Shown one piece after another: positions 63,946 to 64,000 of a stretch of 64,000 nucleotides of DNA. Within the stretch, counting starts at the first letter, position 1, and each line of letters opens with the position of its first letter. The stretch spans positions 1 to 64,000 of the forward strand of contig JARSSP010000007.1 in the NCBI GenBank assembly GCA_029624675.1. Reading direction: 5' to 3'. Below the pieces are notes generated by a model that made no database searches, was not told the origin of the DNA, and saw nothing but the letters and a program-made list of their open reading frames with translations. This DNA comes from Candidatus Contendibacter sp. (lineage in GTDB: Bacteria; Pseudomonadota; Gammaproteobacteria; Competibacterales; Competibacteraceae). The translations under genes and the position numbers were made by a program.

Positions 63946-63999
63946 CTATTCATTAGTGAAAAACGAATTTTGTTCCGGCTGCGCCGACCGCCACTGATA
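63946..63999 (-). CDS. Possible 3' end of the gene upstream of Hsp70
   Basis: From the right edge one minus-strand frame reads YQWRSAQPEQNSFFTNE then TAG at 63946-63948, just before the GGAGGA that would serve the Hsp70 gene. It is too short to identify. An operon gene running in from the right is plausible. Confidence 0.3.
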   Translation of the reverse strand, partial: YQWRSAQPEQNSFFTNE

Positions 64000-64000
64000 G

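Overview
The window is GC-rich bacterial DNA. Gene content suggests a gammaproteobacterium with a storage-polymer, high-potential iron-sulfur lifestyle: class I PHA synthase plus a phasin, HiPIP, rnr-rlmB, hemL-thiE, rsmJ, argE, and an E. coli-like respiratory formate dehydrogenase. A Competibacter-like or related purple/PHA-storing lineage fits, but no rRNA is present to prove it.

Layout. 1-1.5 kb: a leucine-rich repeat gene running in from the left edge and a coiled-coil J-domain protein. 1.7-9.3 kb: a defence/accessory block on the minus strand, with McrC, an unusual thioredoxin-McrB fusion, a Rpn-type nuclease/transposase and an SF1 helicase with a RelE-like N-terminus. Scattered gene fragments lie around them (a helicase piece and the 3' end of uvrA). 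9.4-24.5 kb: mostly housekeeping and metabolism, with tRNA-Leu(CAG), rnr, rlmB, a penicillin-acylase-type hydrolase, HiPIP, a RimK/RLAN ligase paired with a GNAT-C39 peptidase, argE, an AlkA-like glycosylase, phaC, a Uma2 nuclease and hemL. 24.5-38.6 kb: thiE and thiD separated by an SGNH/MBOAT acetylation pair whose MBOAT gene is broken by a small IS200/IS605-like hairpin element; then rubredoxin, a macrodomain protein, an EF-G paralogue, rsmJ, a phasin, pcm, dgt and lysS.

38.6-55.5 kb is a nearly self-contained selenocysteine island. It has a YedF-like DsrE protein, formate dehydrogenase FdnGHI with an in-frame UGA at codon 196 followed by a recognisable SECIS hairpin, fdhE, selA, selB, selC (tRNA-Sec, 3 nt after selB) and selD. 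Two insertions interrupt it. One is an AT-rich 4 kb run of small toxin-antitoxin and unknown genes (HigBA remnants, PIN pair, HicBA, BrnTA-like), some ending inside attC-like inverted repeats. The other is a VapBC pair between selA and selB.

55.8-64 kb holds a B12-binding radical SAM protein, then a Ro60-type TROVE protein (Rsr) followed by what reads as three tandem Y RNA genes, one carrying a circularly permuted tRNA-like module closed by a UUCG loop. After these come a quinone oxidoreductase, an orphan NrdJb-like protein and a large Hsp70-family protein. The Ro/Y RNA cluster, the thioredoxin-McrB fusion and the cassette-like island inside the selenocysteine locus are the parts most worth following up.
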